NCBI RefSeq assembly: GCF_009935905.1
Contig: NZ_PREX01000012.1
Location: forward strand, 1 to 64,000
Reading direction: 5' to 3'
Source: Alkalibacterium sp. MB6
GTDB taxonomy: Bacteria; Bacillota; Bacilli; Lactobacillales; Carnobacteriaceae_A
DNA length: 64,000 nucleotides
Of the stretch, positions 44,629 to 54,751 are shown one piece after another (position 1 is the first letter of the stretch; every line of letters starts with the position of its first letter). The notes under the pieces were generated by a model. The model made no database searches. It worked only from the letters and a program-made list of their open reading frames with translations, and was not told the DNA's origin. The translations under genes and the position numbers were made by a program.

Positions 44629-45907
44629 AAAATTTAAACAGTCGCTACTCTACTCTACTGCTTTATCAGCTGTATTCGCCTTCTCTGCTGGTACAGTATT
44701 TGCTACGGAAGATGCAGACGATAGTGAAGAGGTTGAAGAAACGGAAGAAGTTGAAGAAACCGAGGAATCAGAAGAAACAGAATCCTCTCTCAGCTTTTTA
44801 ATGTTCAGCGACAGCCCTCTTTTGGCTATACCTGAAGAATTCCCTGATCAGTTTAAATATGATAGTGGGATCAACATTGAATACCCTGAAGATGGTGTGA
44901 AAGGTATTTTCGTTACTTCCCACTCTGCAGGCGGACAACGTATGGAAACCTTGACTGATTTACTAAATAACACGGAACTCAATTCTATGGTTATTGACGT
45001 AAAAGACGATTACGGCGATATTGTCGTTCCTTTAGAATCAGATAATGAAACAATCAATAAGTTTACTCGTCCAGTCGTTGATCCTGACGTCTTAATGCCT
45101 CACTTGGAAGAGAACAACATCTACCCTATTGCTCGAATTGTTGTGTTTAAAGATTCCAGATTGGCCAATGAACGTCCCGACTTATCTTTCACAAACGAAG
45201 ATGGATCGGTATGGTCTAACCGACGTGGGGAAAGTTTCGTCAACCCGTATATGCAAGAAGTATGGGAATATAACGTCGAAGTAGCTATTGAAGCGGCTAA
45301 AATGGGATTCAAAGATATTCAATTTGACTACGTTCGCTACCCTGAAGGATTCGAAACACGTGATGAAGTTCTAACCTACTCTCGCGGTGAATACGGCGAA
45401 AGTGGCGAGACGAATACGAGACAACGAGTTGATGCGGTGACTGACTTTGTAGCTTACGCTCGCGAGCAGTTAAAACCTTATGATGTAGATGTTTCAGTCG
45501 ATATCTTCGGCTATGCAGCAACGATGGAAGAAACTCCAGGCATTGGCCAAAACTTCTCACGTATCTCTGAAAACGTAGATGTCATTTCTTCTATGATTTA
45601 CCCAAGTCACTGGGGGCCAGGAACGCTTGGTATTGCTAAGCCAGACTTGGAACCTTATAATGTTGTTTACAATTATATGGAATATGAAAATGACGTACTG
45701 GATGCTTTAGGCGAAGACGCGCCAATCTCTCGTCCTTGGTTACAAGATTTCACCGCTTCCTATTTAGGCGCAGGTAATTACATTACTTACGGTGCTGCTG
45801 AAGTAGAAGCTCAAATCAGAGCGTTAAATGAACAAGGCGTTAATGAATTCTTACTATGGAATGCAGGAAATAGATATTCTGAAGGTGCTCAGTACTCCTT
45901 CGATTAA
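44612..45907 (+). CDS. Secreted putative glycoside hydrolase (DUF4015 family)
   Basis: The product is about 431 aa. A Sec signal (KKFKQSLLYSTALSAVFAFSAGTVFA) precedes a Glu-rich linker and a TIM-barrel: GVKGIFVTSHSAGGQRMETL, NSMVIDVKDDYGDI, YPIARIVVFKD, GFKDIQFDYVRYPEG and ISSMIYPSHWGPG, which is the DUF4015/GH13-like pattern. ATG 44612 is chosen for its GTGAGG site in the end of the previous gene. It completes a three-gene envelope unit; the target glycan is unknown. Confidence 0.85.
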   Translation: MTMMLKKFKQSLLYSTALSAVFAFSAGTVFATEDADDSEEVEETEEVEETEESEETESSLSFLMFSDSPLLAIPEEFPDQFKYDSGINIEYPEDGVKGIFVTSHSAGGQRMETLTDLLNNTELNSMVIDVKDDYGDIVVPLESDNETINKFTRPVVDPDVLMPHLEENNIYPIARIVVFKDSRLANERPDLSFTNEDGSVWSNRRGESFVNPYMQEVWEYNVEVAIEAAKMGFKDIQFDYVRYPEGFETRDEVLTYSRGEYGESGETNTRQRVDAVTDFVAYAREQLKPYDVDVSVDIFGYAATMEETPGIGQNFSRISENVDVISSMIYPSHWGPGTLGIAKPDLEPYNVVYNYMEYENDVLDALGEDAPISRPWLQDFTASYLGAGNYITYGAAEVEAQIRALNEQGVNEFLLWNAGNRYSEGAQYSFD

Positions 45908-45948
45908 TTTAAAGCGAAAAGACATGAAGAAAGATAAATCTTAATAAA

Positions 45949-45991
45949 AACAGCCCTCATTAACTAGTCAATTAGTTAACTGAGGGCTGTT
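45949..45991. terminator. Bidirectional terminator between the envelope genes and addA
   Basis: AACAGCCCTCA (45949-45959) against TGAGGGCTGTT (45981-45991), with T-rich sequence on the plus side and A5 on the other. Confidence 0.88.
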
Positions 45992-45995
45992 CTAT

Positions 45996-48900
45996 TTATA
46001 TAGTCTCATGACTTTCATTTACTTCAACCACTTCTGTTGTGTCTAATAAAATAATGTACGATTCTCGTACCGGTTTATTTAAAATAGATTCTAATGCCTT
46101 CTTATAAAGGTTTAACTGACCGCTGTACTTTTTCAGCATGACCTCTGCAGCTTGATCTTGGAATCGCTCGACTTGATCGGTCTTGTAGTCGAATAATATG
46201 ATACCGTCTTCTAACTCGATATAGCCATCAACTATTCCGTGAATCAGTACGCTATCATCCACATGGTCCATATCTCTGAAAATCTCGCTAGCTTCCATCA
46301 GTAAGGAGAACGGCACTTCTCTTCTTAGGTGATTCGTATGCGAAAGAATAAAGTCCCCAAAGGGCGTGTCGAAAAATCGAACTAACTTGTCAGCATTAAT
46401 CAAGGACCCCAAATCGTCGCTGAGAACTTTTTCTTTAACTAACTCGTCAACTTTTTGTGAAATAATCTGATGATCAGGCTTCACATTTAAATCCAAAGCT
46501 TGTAAAACCAAGTGAGTCGCTTGCCCAACTTCAGCTGGTGACGGTTTTAAATCTTCCGATACAAATGACGGGCGACTTAATTCATCTTCCACATAGCGGT
46601 GGGATTGGCGCGGATTAGTGACATCAATTTTAATCATTTGGCCGTCTTGAGGTTCTTCAAATAATCGTTTGATTTCTGAAACTGACTGGTAACTGGTCGT
46701 TTGAGTAGCTAACTGATACGCATAAGGCTTATTTATCATGGCGACAGCATCTGAAACGGCCTTACTAACCTCTTTGTCTGCATCTTCTTTCAGCTTCCCC
46801 TTCTTCAATTGCTCATACCATTCTTCTTTATCATCCGCATCTCTGCTGGTCAGCGCTTCTTCCAGCTGCTGTTGTTCATAAAAATTCACAGTGAAGCCTG
46901 TTTCGTAGTTATGAATACGAGAAGGAATAGCCGGTAAATGTCGCAACTCATCCATCGATTGATGCCTAATGAGACTCATCCCTATCCAGTCCATGTAACT
47001 GGACGCACTTAGTCTTAAATCTGGTGCTAATACAGTGTCTGTGTGACCAGCTGCGAGTTCCCATTTTTCCAATGCTTTGTCTTTATTTTTATATGAACCC
47101 ACTAAAAACAACTTCTGTTCCGCTCGGGTCAGTGCAACATAAAGCACTCGCATCGATTCAGAAAGCAATTTATTCTTCTTTCGGTACTTTAATACAAGTT
47201 CAGGCAAAGTAGGTTTAACTTCTCTTGTTTCTAAGTCCGTATACTGTGAACCTACACCATACTCCTCATCAAAAACAAAAGCACCACTGGCATCGGATAA
47301 GTTAAAGCGTTTAGTCATATCCATGACAAATACCACTGGAAATTCCAATCCTTTACTGGCATGAATGGTCATCACCCGTACAGCATCTTCTCCGTCTGCA
47401 ACAGCAGAAGGTTCTGCTAAGTCTTTATCTTTTTTCTGCATCTGTTCAATAAAACGAATAAACTGGAACAAGCCTTTAAAGGAGGTTTTTTCGTAAGCAG
47501 CTGCTCGTTCATATAAAGCGTGAAGATTGGCTTTACGTTGACGTCCAGAACTCATACCACCAACGTAGTGTAGAAAACCTGTTTCTTCATAAATAATCCA
47601 GATCAACTCAACTAAGGTTTTACGTCTCGCCTGCTTTCGCCACTTATCTAAAGAGTCCAGAAATAGACGAATGCGTTGCTGCAACTGAATGTTTATATTG
47701 TCTTTCCAGTCTGTTTTTTCAGCAAAGGCACGTAAAGCTTCATAGAAAGATGATTCTTTATTCATTAATCTAATGCGGGTCAAGTCCACTTCGTTAAGAC
47801 CAACCATCGGCGAGCGCAAGACGGCAACCAAGGGAATATCTTGGTACGGATTATCAATTGTTTTTAACAGTGACATCATTATCGTGATTTCGGTTGTTCT
47901 AAAATAGTTCTGCGTGTCTTTGACAGCTGTAGGAATGCCCAATTGTCCAAACACATCTTGTATATCGATATTGTTTTTCTTTGTTGGGGTCAAGAGTACA
48001 ATATCTTTGTAGCGGATGGGACGCATCTCACCCTTATCTTTATCGAAAATAAGAAAGCCGTTTGATACCAAGTCTACTATTTTATTGGCAACCATAAATA
48101 ATTCGCCTTTTGTTTTCGTATCGATTTCAAAAGATACATTAACGTCGTCTAGTTCCTCGTCATCTTCACTGGCTTTATCGTCTTGATGGGATTCGTAAAT
48201 TAAGATGTCTGTATCAAAGTGAGTTGATTCAGGGAAGGCTTTAAAGCCATTAATTAATTGGGCAGCTTCATCGTAATTCAGATCCCCTACTTTTTTATCC
48301 ATCAATTGTTCAAATATAAAGTTGACGAAAGATAAGACAGTTGGACGTGAACGGAAATTTTCCGCTAAAACAATTCGTTTGCCGCCTTTACCTGAAGCAT
48401 AATTATCATATTTTTCTAAGAAAAGCTTTGGATCGGCTAAGCGGAAAGAATAAATAGACTGTTTGACGTCACCAACCATGAACTGATTACCCGCATGAGT
48501 CGCATCTTTGGTTAACCATTTTAATATTGTCCCCTGCAACAAGTTGATATCTTGGTACTCGTCAACCATGACCTCTTTGAACTGCTGCCTGTAATACATC
48601 GATGCTTCTGTCGGCTTCCAACCGTCGTCGTGTTTATTGACTAGTATATCTAAGGTTAAATGCTCTAAATCATTAAAATCCAGAACTTTTCGAGCCGTTT
48701 TATAAGCCTGGTAACGCTCATAAAAGAGTGATCCGACTCTGGCCATTTCTTCTATTAATAAATGAACCTCTTTCATTAACGTGACTTGTTCTTCTGCGGT
48801 AAACAAAAAATAATCTTGTTTTAAAGCAAGGATACTATCTTTGGCGTGGTCACGAAACACTTTCATTTCTTTGCCAGCTTCTTTCACTTCGTCAGGGGTC

Positions 48901-49802
48901 GTTTTTTTATTTGGCACATACCACCTGGCGTATTCAAAGTGATTAATGAGTTCATGAGCCACATCAAATTGGTTAGACACTATAGCCTCTTTTAACTGGG
49001 TTACTAAAGCGAGTTCCTTGGATAGAATCGTATTGGTTTTATCGAGTTCCGGTTCTCCCTCGCCGATAGATAGAGCTGTTTGCAATAACTCATGGGCCGT
49101 TTCAAAGGATTCAATCAATCGTGGTCGAATAAATTCCTCAAAAAGAGGGCTCGATGCTAAATTATCACCTGGTACATCGTATATATGGGTCAAGTTAGCT
49201 AGCCATTTCAACGGTTCTGGGTGAGCTCTTGAAAAATCATATAGTTTAAAAATTAGATCAGTCAAGCCATCATCATTTTTGTCGTTGGAATACATTTCCG
49301 CTAGTTCTTGAAAACGAGTGTCTTCTTCACCATAGAGTTCTTCACGTAAGTCATCCCAAACTTCTTCTTTCATCAGCGTTGTCTCAGTGTCGTCAGTTAG
49401 CAGACGAAAGACGGGGTCGAAATCAATCAAATAGTAGTAGCGTCTAATCACTTTTAAACAGAATGAGTGGAGAGTGGATATATCAGCTTGTCCAAGCATT
49501 GGCAGTTGTCTGCCTAAATGCCTTCTCTGTTCAAATGAACTAGCGTTAGCCAGCTCTTTTTGGATAGCGAGTTGGATACGTTCTTTCATTTCACGGGCCG
49601 CTGCATTGGTAAAGGTTACAACCAGTAACTCATCAATAGTGACAGATGCCTTTATTTTTTCAATCACTCGTTGAACCAATACCGTTGTTTTTCCTGATCC
49701 GGCAGAAGCCGACACAAGAATATTCTCTCCTTCATCAGTGACTGCCTGCCATTGTTCATCCGTAAACCGGCTGCCTGCTGGTTTGTCTGGTCTTACTTTC
49801 AT
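45996..49802 (-). CDS. addA: ATP-dependent helicase/nuclease AddA (RexA)
   Basis: The product is 1268 aa. The UvrD-type helicase shows Walker A VSASAGSGKTT, the QxxxDEYQDIN box and GVDGKT-like VRVMTIHASKGLEFP. The C-terminal nuclease has HGIVDGYIELEDGIILFDYKTD (GIVDG...DYKTD). With AddB it resects double-strand breaks and loads RecA, and it recognises a Chi-like octamer. The ATG overlaps the addB stop. It is of the lactic-acid-bacterial RexA type in size and order. Confidence 0.95.
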   Translation of the reverse strand: MKVRPDKPAGSRFTDEQWQAVTDEGENILVSASAGSGKTTVLVQRVIEKIKASVTIDELLVVTFTNAAAREMKERIQLAIQKELANASSFEQRRHLGRQLPMLGQADISTLHSFCLKVIRRYYYLIDFDPVFRLLTDDTETTLMKEEVWDDLREELYGEEDTRFQELAEMYSNDKNDDGLTDLIFKLYDFSRAHPEPLKWLANLTHIYDVPGDNLASSPLFEEFIRPRLIESFETAHELLQTALSIGEGEPELDKTNTILSKELALVTQLKEAIVSNQFDVAHELINHFEYARWYVPNKKTTPDEVKEAGKEMKVFRDHAKDSILALKQDYFLFTAEEQVTLMKEVHLLIEEMARVGSLFYERYQAYKTARKVLDFNDLEHLTLDILVNKHDDGWKPTEASMYYRQQFKEVMVDEYQDINLLQGTILKWLTKDATHAGNQFMVGDVKQSIYSFRLADPKLFLEKYDNYASGKGGKRIVLAENFRSRPTVLSFVNFIFEQLMDKKVGDLNYDEAAQLINGFKAFPESTHFDTDILIYESHQDDKASEDDEELDDVNVSFEIDTKTKGELFMVANKIVDLVSNGFLIFDKDKGEMRPIRYKDIVLLTPTKKNNIDIQDVFGQLGIPTAVKDTQNYFRTTEITIMMSLLKTIDNPYQDIPLVAVLRSPMVGLNEVDLTRIRLMNKESSFYEALRAFAEKTDWKDNINIQLQQRIRLFLDSLDKWRKQARRKTLVELIWIIYEETGFLHYVGGMSSGRQRKANLHALYERAAAYEKTSFKGLFQFIRFIEQMQKKDKDLAEPSAVADGEDAVRVMTIHASKGLEFPVVFVMDMTKRFNLSDASGAFVFDEEYGVGSQYTDLETREVKPTLPELVLKYRKKNKLLSESMRVLYVALTRAEQKLFLVGSYKNKDKALEKWELAAGHTDTVLAPDLRLSASSYMDWIGMSLIRHQSMDELRHLPAIPSRIHNYETGFTVNFYEQQQLEEALTSRDADDKEEWYEQLKKGKLKEDADKEVSKAVSDAVAMINKPYAYQLATQTTSYQSVSEIKRLFEEPQDGQMIKIDVTNPRQSHRYVEDELSRPSFVSEDLKPSPAEVGQATHLVLQALDLNVKPDHQIISQKVDELVKEKVLSDDLGSLINADKLVRFFDTPFGDFILSHTNHLRREVPFSLLMEASEIFRDMDHVDDSVLIHGIVDGYIELEDGIILFDYKTDQVERFQDQAAEVMLKKYSGQLNLYKKALESILNKPVRESYIILLDTTEVVEVNESHETI

Positions 49803-52800
49803 GTGCTCTCCTCCTCTCCTGTTTCATCTTCTTCATAGCGTTCTTTTAATTTTTCAATCAGTTCTTTTTGATTTTTGACCGTTTCCATCCGCCTATATTT
49901 ATTTTGACCTTTTGGAAGCAAGACATCAAACTGAGCAATTGACTGGTATTCGCCACCCACAGAAGGTGTGAACTGCCTCTTTTCAAAATAAGGAGCTAAC
50001 TGATTCTCCCCTGCAATAATTAAGTTACCAGCTTCTTGAATTTTATTCCGGTGATGTTTGAGTAGTAATTCCAAATCTTCCATAAAAATTAAAGAGCCGG
50101 ACGGGTTCCCCTTAACTAGTTTTTTAATAGGATAAACAAGCGAATCATGACGCGGTTCGACTGCTTGGAGCAGTTCTTCTACTAATTCATCTTCATTTAC
50201 AACCAATCCGTTCATACGAAAAGCCTTAATCGTTTCTTCCAGTAAGTCTTTACCTATTAATTTGTTTGCTTGTAGTATCGGGTTTTTCACTTGAGCAAAA
50301 AAAGCACCCGCTGGTTTAGCTTGTTTACCGAATAATTCAGTTGAAAAGTGTACAGCCGTGTCTAAATACGTTAAGAGTTGAAGCATTAAGCCGTGATACA
50401 TATCTTTTACACTTAACGTCTTATGACTCGACTTGTAATCCACTACACTAATGTATAGTGCGTTATCGACTTCAATTGTATCTAAACGGTCGATTTTACC
50501 ACGAACATATAGATTGCCACCATTTTTTAAAGGAAATTCCAATCCAGGTATCCCCTTTTTACTAGCCAATCTTCCGAAGAGAACTTCTGATTTTTGTGGT
50601 GTCATCGTCGTCTGTTTAGATTGGTGCATCATACCCCACATCATTTTACGAATCGTTTTACTTAGTTGTTGCCTGATGAATTGCATTCTGTTCGACGATG
50701 ATAGCAATTTGTATTTGTTTTGCTCGTGCATTCCTGACAGGACTTGATCTGTAATGCTGTGTAGTTCAGCTTCTGACATTGTCTTTATTGACAAGTTTTG
50801 ATTAACAATCGTTCTGAATATACTATCTAAAGCTTCATGGAAAAAGTTACCCGTTTCAGCAGGCGTTAATTCCTGAACCGCTCGCTCGCGAAGTCTCAAG
50901 CCATATCTTAAAAAGTGACTATACGGGTCCAAGTAAAAGCTTTCTAATTGAGATACAGAAAGGTACAAATCCTTTCCATATAATTTTTCAGATAGTTCAG
51001 CTGGTAGTTTTTTAGGTATATTCATAGAGTCTAAACTTTTAAGAATACGTCTTTCCACTTCATCTATTTGACTGTGAAGCGACTGAAACAGTTTAATCCA
51101 AAATAAATCGGGCTGTTTTTCATGATCAATACCTTCCCTTAAAACAGTAACCAGTTGTCCAAGCGTGTGTTTTCTCGATCCGATAAAGGAGAATTGGTCA
51201 TGTAAATTCGTTGTTTGTAAGGTACTGGCTTCTGTTTGTTTGTGTTTAATTGGAATAGATAGATGCCTGGCCAATTGAGAGATATATGGGCTTATCCGCC
51301 CATCACCTTCGCCATCTTTTTTCAAAGGGTAGCTAAACACAAGTTTCTGAGATGCATTCATAAAAGCTAGATAGGCTGTAAAGGGTTCGCTAGCCAGACG
51401 ACTAGTAGTTGTAGGAGCCAAGAACTTATCCTCTGGCAAAAAGAGTGATAGTTGGTTACGGTCTTCGTCAGTCAAAATCGATTCATTCTCAACGTTCAGC
51501 GGAAGATGTTGGTCAGTCATTCCAAGAATAAACACCACTTTTTTCGTGTTGATTCTAGCCTTATCGAAATTAGTGAACATGACTTGGTCGATACTTGGAG
51601 GCACAATACTGTAGGTAGCCTGATCGAATCCTGTTTCCAAAACAGACAGAAATGAATCACTATCCCATTCCTCATCCCCTAAAACATCTACAAATTCATC
51701 AAGGAGTTGAATAAAGGTATTCCACACTTGTTCATGTTTGCGTGCATCTTCCAAGTCCCCGTCCAAGAGGGCTTGATCTCTCCAATACAACACTTGCTTG
51801 TGAATGCCATTCCGTTCAATAAATTGGAATAAGTAGCGAGCTGCATCACGATTTGTTTTAGCAGAGTCCAATCGTTTGAAAAAGGGAATGAGCTGTTTTC
51901 GAATAGACTCTTTCGCTTCATTGGCTATTTCTTGCATTCGTTTGTCCTCGTCTAACTGATCATCCAATTCTTCAAGATGGAATCGAGCATAAATCCATTC
52001 ATCATCTCTTAACCAATCAGACCCTTCATACCCGTAAGCCAGCATCACATTTTCAAGCAAGTCAATCTTATCTCGCCAATCCTTTATATGGCTGTCATAG
52101 AAACGGACGCGTTCACTTTGTTCTTTTGGCGACGCCTCATAATCAAGACTTGGGATAAATAACTCGGTTCGTAACAAGCGCATGATATCTTGGTATCGCC
52201 AATGACGTTTGTATATGCCAAGTAAGCTCTGGATGAACTCGACTAAAGCATGTCCCGACATTTTATCTTCTTGATCGACAAAGACTTCAATATCATTTTC
52301 ATCAAATGTCGATTCAATGAGTGTCTTATACTCTTCCATCATTCGAGAGACAACCAATATGTCTTTGTAACGGTAGTTGTTCTGGGCAACCAATCTTTTT
52401 ATTGCTGTTGCTGTATGCAACACTTCGGCGTGACGGCTTTCTGCTTCAATTATTTCAATACATTTAGTCATATCGAAAGAGTCATCAATCACACGCTGAG
52501 GACTCATTTCAAAGCTGTTGACCCAGTATTGTTCTAATTCATTTATTTCATCACAATGTTCAGTACTTAACTCATTCAGTACATGGTCATGAAGAATAGG
52601 TAGGTTTCTTTCTCTCACTTGCTGGTAAAGTCTATAATAGGTCATGCCTGTTTCGTAAAACAAATCCGTTAATTCCGGAGGTTCAGTTGCATACTTTTTA
52701 TCTAGTACCAAAGAGACATGAACATCCTTGGCATGAGCAACCAACTCCACTAGTAAGGCTTGCTCTTGGGCTGAGAAACTGTGGAAATTATCAATGACAA

Positions 52801-53431
52801 AACGGGTTTGACTTAAGTCTCGAGTTTTTACTTCTTCAATTAATGCCTCGATCACATCTTCTTTTTCGAGATACTTCCCTTCAAGCTGATATAAAAACTC
52901 ATCATACAACATGGTTAAATCTGTTAATTTATCTGCTAAATCTTGTCTACTTTGACCAGTTTCATTTGATCTACCTAAAACATCTTTTAAATCTTCAGGC
53001 AAGACCCTTCCATTTCTCATTTCCATAAATAAAGCAGTGGTTTTTTCTACAAAGCCCTGTAATCTACTTTGGCCTCTGAAAATACCCAGTTCTTCTTCTT
53101 TTTCTCTTAGTATTCGACGAACCAACATCGATAGTCCCGTTTCAGTTAACTGAGACCGACTGAAAACAGCTGTATCTTGAAGGTAATACCAGGCCAATCG
53201 ACTAAAACTGTATACTTGTAAATTAATCATTCCTGCATACTGGTTATCACTAGTCAGATCTGACTCTTTAATAAAGTTTAATATATTCATTTCTGATTCG
53301 AATTTAATGTGATCCGGAACGAGATAGAAAACTTGACTTGTTTCGTCTTCTTTTACCCACTCTAACATGTTTTGGTAGACAACCGTTTTTTTATTGGTAT
53401 GTAATCGACCAAGTATAAATTGTAGACTCAT
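49799..53431 (-). CDS. addB: ATP-dependent nuclease subunit AddB (RexB type)
   Basis: The product is 1210 aa, similar in plan to AddB with a C-terminal RecB-type nuclease (YVRGKIDRLDTIEVDNALYISVVDYKSS). The N-terminal P-loop of Bacillus AddB is replaced by ILGRLHTNKKT, and the cysteines that hold the AddB Fe-S cluster are absent (the start of that motif reads FYLDPYSHF). These features mark the RexB branch of streptococci and lactococci. ATG 53431 is chosen because AAAGGAG lies upstream. Confidence 0.93.
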   Translation of the reverse strand: MSLQFILGRLHTNKKTVVYQNMLEWVKEDETSQVFYLVPDHIKFESEMNILNFIKESDLTSDNQYAGMINLQVYSFSRLAWYYLQDTAVFSRSQLTETGLSMLVRRILREKEEELGIFRGQSRLQGFVEKTTALFMEMRNGRVLPEDLKDVLGRSNETGQSRQDLADKLTDLTMLYDEFLYQLEGKYLEKEDVIEALIEEVKTRDLSQTRFVIDNFHSFSAQEQALLVELVAHAKDVHVSLVLDKKYATEPPELTDLFYETGMTYYRLYQQVRERNLPILHDHVLNELSTEHCDEINELEQYWVNSFEMSPQRVIDDSFDMTKCIEIIEAESRHAEVLHTATAIKRLVAQNNYRYKDILVVSRMMEEYKTLIESTFDENDIEVFVDQEDKMSGHALVEFIQSLLGIYKRHWRYQDIMRLLRTELFIPSLDYEASPKEQSERVRFYDSHIKDWRDKIDLLENVMLAYGYEGSDWLRDDEWIYARFHLEELDDQLDEDKRMQEIANEAKESIRKQLIPFFKRLDSAKTNRDAARYLFQFIERNGIHKQVLYWRDQALLDGDLEDARKHEQVWNTFIQLLDEFVDVLGDEEWDSDSFLSVLETGFDQATYSIVPPSIDQVMFTNFDKARINTKKVVFILGMTDQHLPLNVENESILTDEDRNQLSLFLPEDKFLAPTTTSRLASEPFTAYLAFMNASQKLVFSYPLKKDGEGDGRISPYISQLARHLSIPIKHKQTEASTLQTTNLHDQFSFIGSRKHTLGQLVTVLREGIDHEKQPDLFWIKLFQSLHSQIDEVERRILKSLDSMNIPKKLPAELSEKLYGKDLYLSVSQLESFYLDPYSHFLRYGLRLRERAVQELTPAETGNFFHEALDSIFRTIVNQNLSIKTMSEAELHSITDQVLSGMHEQNKYKLLSSSNRMQFIRQQLSKTIRKMMWGMMHQSKQTTMTPQKSEVLFGRLASKKGIPGLEFPLKNGGNLYVRGKIDRLDTIEVDNALYISVVDYKSSHKTLSVKDMYHGLMLQLLTYLDTAVHFSTELFGKQAKPAGAFFAQVKNPILQANKLIGKDLLEETIKAFRMNGLVVNEDELVEELLQAVEPRHDSLVYPIKKLVKGNPSGSLIFMEDLELLLKHHRNKIQEAGNLIIAGENQLAPYFEKRQFTPSVGGEYQSIAQFDVLLPKGQNKYRRMETVKNQKELIEKLKERYEEDETGEEEST

Positions 53432-53467
53432 TTGATGCACTCCTTTCTAAAAAAAGTGATTAGACAA

Positions 53468-53502
53468 ATACAGGAAAGAAGAGACCTTCTTCTATCCTGT
53501 AT
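53468..53502 (-). terminator. Terminator of pepT
   Basis: ATACAGGA (53468-53475) against TCCTGTAT (53495-53502), with an inner AGAAGA/TCTTCT stem; a T-rich stretch follows on the minus strand. Confidence 0.6.
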
Positions 53503-53509
53503 CGGGCGT

Positions 53510-54739
53510 TTATTGTGTTGCTGCTAACTTGATTATTTCAATAATCACATCTGTCGCTTTTTCCATGCTTTCCACAGATACAAATTCATACCGACCGTGG
53601 AAGTTTTCTCCACCGGCAAATATATTAGGAGTCGGAACGCCCATGAAGGAGATTTTAGAGCCGTCTGTTCCTCCACGAATAGGTTTAATATCAGGAGTCA
53701 TACCCAATGTGGTCATTGCTTCTTTGGCTAAGTCAACCGGTCTCATGTCTTTTTCGATGACTTCACGCATATTGTAATACTGATCAGTCATAGTCAAGGT
53801 CACTCGTGCTTCTTCAAACCGACTGTTTATTTTGTCTGCAATATCTGTCATTGTTTGCTTACGTTTTTCAAAGGTTTCACGATCATGATCTCTAATAATG
53901 TAACTCATAGTGGCTTCTTCAACCGTTCCAGCCAACCCGAGTAAGTGGTAGAATCCTTCACGACCTTCTGTTTGCTCGGGTACTTCATTTGAAGGAAGAG
54001 CGTTATCGAACTCTATAGCTAAGGTTAATGCATTGACCATCTTATCTTTAGCCGTTCCAGGATGAACATTTTTCCCTTGAATCATAATGTGTGCACCAGC
54101 GGCATTGAAACTTTCATATTCCAATTCACCCACTGGTCCTCCGTCAACCGTATACGCAAAATCTGCGCCAAAGTGGTCAACATCGAAGCGGTCTGCCCCT
54201 ACTCCAATTTCTTCATCCGGTCCGAAAGCGACTCGTATTTTCCCATGTTTGATGTCTGGGTTAGCCAACAAGTATTCCATCGCACTGAAAATCTCCACTA
54301 TTCCCGATTTATCATCCGAACCTAAAAGGGTCGTACCATCTGTAGTGATTAAGGTTTGCCCCTTATAATTCTTTAAATTAGGAAAGTCCTTTGGTGACAA
54401 ACGAATACCCAATTCATTATTTAATACAATGTCTTCCCCATCATAGTTTTCATGTATTTGAGGAGAGACGTTTTCAGAGTTGAAGTCAGCCGTATCCATG
54501 TGTGCAATGAAGCCAATAACAGGTACATCGTCATCAATTGTCGCAGGCAATGTAGCCGTTACGAAGCCGTTATCCTCATTGTATTCTACCTCGCTCATGC
54601 CAATTGCGTTTAAGTCTTCCACTAGTTTGTGAGCGAAATCCACTTGGGATTGAGTAGATGGAACAGTTGTTGATGTAGCATCTGATTGGGTGTTAATCTT
54701 AACGTATTCTAAAAAACGTGCTAGTTGTGTCTCGTACAT
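53510..54739 (-). CDS. pepT: Peptidase T (aminotripeptidase)
   Basis: The product is 409 aa, the same as E. coli PepT. Metal-binding motifs: [11 protein letters not shown] (His, Asp), [46 protein letters not shown] and the late [22 protein letters not shown]. It releases N-terminal residues from tripeptides. ATG 54739 is chosen for the AAAGGATG site. It is 12 bp from nif3 and on the same strand. Confidence 0.95.
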   Translation of the reverse strand: MYETQLARFLEYVKINTQSDATSTTVPSTQSQVDFAHKLVEDLNAIGMSEVEYNEDNGFVTATLPATIDDDVPVIGFIAHMDTADFNSENVSPQIHENYDGEDIVLNNELGIRLSPKDFPNLKNYKGQTLITTDGTTLLGSDDKSGIVEIFSAMEYLLANPDIKHGKIRVAFGPDEEIGVGADRFDVDHFGADFAYTVDGGPVGELEYESFNAAGAHIMIQGKNVHPGTAKDKMVNALTLAIEFDNALPSNEVPEQTEGREGFYHLLGLAGTVEEATMSYIIRDHDRETFEKRKQTMTDIADKINSRFEEARVTLTMTDQYYNMREVIEKDMRPVDLAKEAMTTLGMTPDIKPIRGGTDGSKISFMGVPTPNIFAGGENFHGRYEFVSVESMEKATDVIIEIIKLAATQ

Positions 54740-54751
54740 ATTAGTCATCCT

